From Novipirellula artificiosorum (GTDB taxonomy: Bacteria > Planctomycetota > Planctomycetia > Pirellulales > Pirellulaceae), in assembly GCF_007860135.1 (NCBI RefSeq), contig NZ_SJPV01000004.1, positions 434,001-498,000 on the forward strand: a DNA stretch of 64,000 nt. The letters run 5' to 3'. Below, piece by piece: positions 61,920 through 64,000 of this stretch; positions within the stretch are counted from its first letter, which is position 1, and every line of letters starts with the position of its first letter. A program made the position numbers and the translations under genes. Below the pieces are notes generated by a model. It searched no databases. It was not told where the DNA came from and saw only the letters and a list, made by a program, of their open reading frames with translations.

Positions 61920-64000
61920 ATGATTACTTCTCAGTTTTCCCGGATCGCCGTAGCATTGGCTTGGCTGGTCTGCACGAATATCACACTCGCAGAAGCTCCG
62001 CCGTTTTCCGACTACTGCCTGCGATTGCAGCAGGAGGTTCAGGGGAAGAAACACGGATTCCTCGCCGGAAACGTTACGTACTATGTCGGCGGGTTTCATG
62101 CGAGTTGGGAGCTGAAAGAACACGAAACGCTTGGCTTGACTCATCTGTTCCATCATGACTTGCGCAGCCGCGGCGTCGGATTGGTCCGCAGCCACGGCAA
62201 AGGGCATGACGACACGGGTCTCGGCAACGACTTCTCGGGCTGGGAGTTCTACAAGGATACGCGGGTGCTCTATGGCAGCGTCTTGATCGGCGAAAAGATT
62301 CATCGCCATCCCATTCCGACGAAGATGTTCTGGCGGCCTGATCGGATGATCTGTGAATACGAAGTTGACGGCGTCCAAGTGCGAGAGGAGAAATTCATCG
62401 CTGATAACGATGCTGCCTGCACGTTGATTACCGCATCGCAACCCGTCACACTGCGGTTCAACGGTCAGAGTTTTTTTGGCCGGAATAGTCTCACGAGCAC
62501 AGCGACGATCCAATACGACTCGGACCACAACGCCATCCACATCGTCGAAGGCGGCACGACGAAGTGCCAACCAGAAAACGATCGATCCGAGCACACCGGC
62601 CCGATCATGTATGAGGGAATGAGCACGGTTCTCACTGCTTCACGCGATTTCGCCAGTAACCATCGGTTCAGCAAGGGCGAGTACCGTGAGTGGCATTATG
62701 AGTTCGATGTGCCCTGCGATTCGACGGGCGTCGTACTCGTCTGGGCAATGCATGATGACGGGCAACAGGCAATCCAGAACGCGATGGCTGTGCTGGGTAG
62801 CGAAAGTCGTCAAGTCTTTCGACCATCTTCGGAAACCGAAACCGAAACCGGTAGCGGAAGTCGTCAAAACTTTCGGCACTCCCCAACCGAAACTCTTGAC
62901 GAGTATCGCTACAAGCACGCATCTAGAATGATGCTCGCGAAGACGCGCGAGATGAATCGACAGCTCAACGAAGATATCCCGTGGTTCCGTTGTTCGGATC
63001 GAAAGTTTGAAGACATCTACTACTACCTGTGGTCGCTGTACCTGATGTATTACATTGACGTGCAGCGGGGCTGGGAGATGGAGCCGCATACGCAGACGGC
63101 CGTCAATAATTTCCTCGGCATGCACCGTTACGACGCAACATTTCAGATAAGAGTAGGAGCGTGGACCGGCAACAAGGCACATTATGCTTATGGCAACGTG
63201 CTGACATGGAAGCATCTCTTCAAGGCCGGGCACTATCGCAAGTCACCCGAAGGCGTGATTTCGCTCGCCGACAACAAAGGGACGACGTGGCATTCGGGTG
63301 TGTACGGCAATGAGCTATCAGAGCATGTCCTCGGTGCTTGGCAGATCTACCAGCACACAGGCGACGTCGAGTTTCTTCGTGAGTGTTACGAGGACTACTT
63401 CCGCGAGGTCTTCCGCCACGCCATCGCCCCCTTCTTCTCAAATCACTTTGACGTGGCCGAATCGCTGACGAAGATGGCCCGTCTGACCGGCCACGACGAG
63501 GATGTCGACCACTGGCAGCGACTGCTTCCACGTAGCGACGAACAAATTAGAACTTGGTTCCATCAGCGGTGGCAGGCGAACGGACACGAAGATTTCTTCG
63601 GCGGTAGCAACGACGGCATGTTGATGACGACCGGATTTTGGCACATGCGTTCAAAGCATTTTCCGCGAAAAAACGCTTTGGAAATGACCCCGTCCTGGGC
63701 GCTGAACAGAGACAAGGGGTTTTATGGCGACGGTGACTTGTTCCCACTCGCCATGTCCCGTCAGTCCATGAAAACCTTTGCGTCGGATGTCGACCACGCA
63801 TTCGGCTACACACCGGACACCGCGTACTTCACGCTCGACGGCATGTTTCGCCAGCGACTGGGCGATCCGGCCTGGCGGCTGACGCTGAATCATCTGCAAA
63901 ACTACAACTTTCATTCCGACTGGAACATTCCGGTCGCGCCAGAAGCCTACACTCGCAGCGGCAAATTGTTCGGCGACCAGTATTCAAACTTTAACGCCGG
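61920..64000 (+). CDS. Large secreted glycoside-hydrolase-like protein (3' end outside window)
   Basis: The reading frame is open from ATG 61920 to the window edge (693 codons and part of another). A signal peptide (I-A-V-A-L-A-W-L-V-C) and an N-terminal beta-sandwich (about 40-280) are visible. A helical domain from about 345 on has E-D-I-P-W-F-R-C, Y-Y-Y-L-W-S-L-Y, V-Y-G-N-E-L-S-E-H-V-L-G-A-W and W-A-L-N-R-D-K-G-F-Y. This is the (alpha/alpha)6 layout of GH63/GH65-like (MGH1-like) glycoside hydrolases; which substrate it cuts is not known. Residues 293-331 are encoded by an R1 repeat, probably a surface-loop insertion between the two domains. It follows the sulfatase by 247 bases. Confidence 0.8.
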   Translation, partial: MITSQFSRIAVALAWLVCTNITLAEAPPFSDYCLRLQQEVQGKKHGFLAGNVTYYVGGFHASWELKEHETLGLTHLFHHDLRSRGVGLVRSHGKGHDDTGLGNDFSGWEFYKDTRVLYGSVLIGEKIHRHPIPTKMFWRPDRMICEYEVDGVQVREEKFIADNDAACTLITASQPVTLRFNGQSFFGRNSLTSTATIQYDSDHNAIHIVEGGTTKCQPENDRSEHTGPIMYEGMSTVLTASRDFASNHRFSKGEYREWHYEFDVPCDSTGVVLVWAMHDDGQQAIQNAMAVLGSESRQVFRPSSETETETGSGSRQNFRHSPTETLDEYRYKHASRMMLAKTREMNRQLNEDIPWFRCSDRKFEDIYYYLWSLYLMYYIDVQRGWEMEPHTQTAVNNFLGMHRYDATFQIRVGAWTGNKAHYAYGNVLTWKHLFKAGHYRKSPEGVISLADNKGTTWHSGVYGNELSEHVLGAWQIYQHTGDVEFLRECYEDYFREVFRHAIAPFFSNHFDVAESLTKMARLTGHDEDVDHWQRLLPRSDEQIRTWFHQRWQANGHEDFFGGSNDGMLMTTGFWHMRSKHFPRKNALEMTPSWALNRDKGFYGDGDLFPLAMSRQSMKTFASDVDHAFGYTPDTAYFTLDGMFRQRLGDPAWRLTLNHLQNYNFHSDWNIPVAPEAYTRSGKLFGDQYSNFNA
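62797..62912. repeat. Double copy of inverted repeat R1 inside a glycoside-hydrolase-like gene
   Basis: Two left halves (GTAGCGAAAGTCGTCAAGTC and GTAGCGGAAGTCGTCAAAAC) and one right half (ACTCTTGACGAGTATCGCTAC) are present, with the short direct repeat GAAACC in between. It stays in frame and encodes S-E-S-R-Q-V-F-R, T-E-T-E-T and S-G-S-R-Q-N-F-R. Confidence 0.88.

Noticed and set aside
61821..62594. Minus-strand open frame of 257 codons
   Set aside because: It is opposite the glycoside-hydrolase-like gene, whose plus-strand frame shows a signal peptide and stays open to the edge.
12749..62912. CRISPR array, considered because of repeated sequences
   Set aside because: Copies are kilobases apart, inverted in form and lack regular spacers or Cas genes.
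1..64000. Insertion sequences or transposases
   Set aside because: No transposase-like protein was found among the real genes. The palindromic repeats have no enzyme nearby.

Overview
The window looks like a chromosome segment from a planctomycete (Planctomycetota), most likely a marine Pirellulales relative of Rhodopirellula. This is inferred from gene content. There are twelve secreted type I sulfatases in 64 kb, planctomycete-type cytochrome c/DUF1549/DUF1553, DUF1501, DUF1552 and DUF1592 proteins, PQQ-like propellers starting with a W-x-x-F/W-R-G-P motif, and ECF sigma factors next to FecR-type regulators. Interspersed palindromic repeats are also present. I saw no transposase, CRISPR array, rRNA or tRNA.

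Left block (1-9642, minus strand). An ECF sigma factor (9642 to 9100) leads a tightly packed set: FecR-like regulator, PQQ-like propeller, a hypothetical secreted protein, a cytochrome/DUF1549/DUF1553 protein and a Tat-exported DUF1501 protein. A frameshifted, truncated propeller gene follows. A second ECF sigma factor (740 to 60) then overlaps the start of another gene that leaves the window. Three adjacent products share a short helical motif of the form V-K-A-G-K-L-T-x-x-D-A.

Second block (9930-29627, plus strand). This long, often overlapping gene run encodes a kelch propeller, an EF-hand sulfatase, two more sulfatases, a ThuA-DUF1080 protein, an unrecognised secreted protein and a sulfatase fused to a c-type heme motif. 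It continues with a di-heme-motif streptogramin-lyase-like propeller, a DUF1587/1592/1588/1585 cytochrome protein, a DUF1552 Tat protein and a PQQ-like propeller. It reads as one periplasmic machine that joins sulfated-glycan breakdown to heme proteins.

Third block (29722-54487). A GntR/FCD regulator (47643 to 46954) sits at a divergent promoter with a small palindrome. To its left, all on the minus strand, sulfatases alternate with sialidase/BNR-repeat proteins, plus DUF2961, an HpcH/HpaI aldolase, DUF3472 and a TolB-like propeller. To its right are a 3-hydroxyisobutyrate-dehydrogenase-family enzyme, a sodium:solute symporter, a Tat-exported Gfo/Idh/MocA oxidoreductase, a DUF6807 protein and a sulfatase. 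Together these suggest a regulated pathway for outside hydrolysis, import and aldol cleavage of a sulfated, acidic sugar.

Right block (54661-64000). It holds three more sulfatases (one with a lectin-like C-terminus and one with a carbohydrate-binding-like C-terminus), a lamin-G-like/coiled-coil secreted protein, and a large glycoside-hydrolase-like gene that runs off the right edge.

Repeats are the second theme. One inverted-repeat family (core GTAGCGGAAGTCGTCAAG, with its mirror half ending CTTGACGAGTTCCGCTAC) occurs at least eight times. It is read in frame inside four proteins, three times at the signal peptide. A different GC-rich palindrome is inserted in frame in the heme-fused sulfatase, and a third 13-bp repeat flanks the last sulfatase as an inverted pair.
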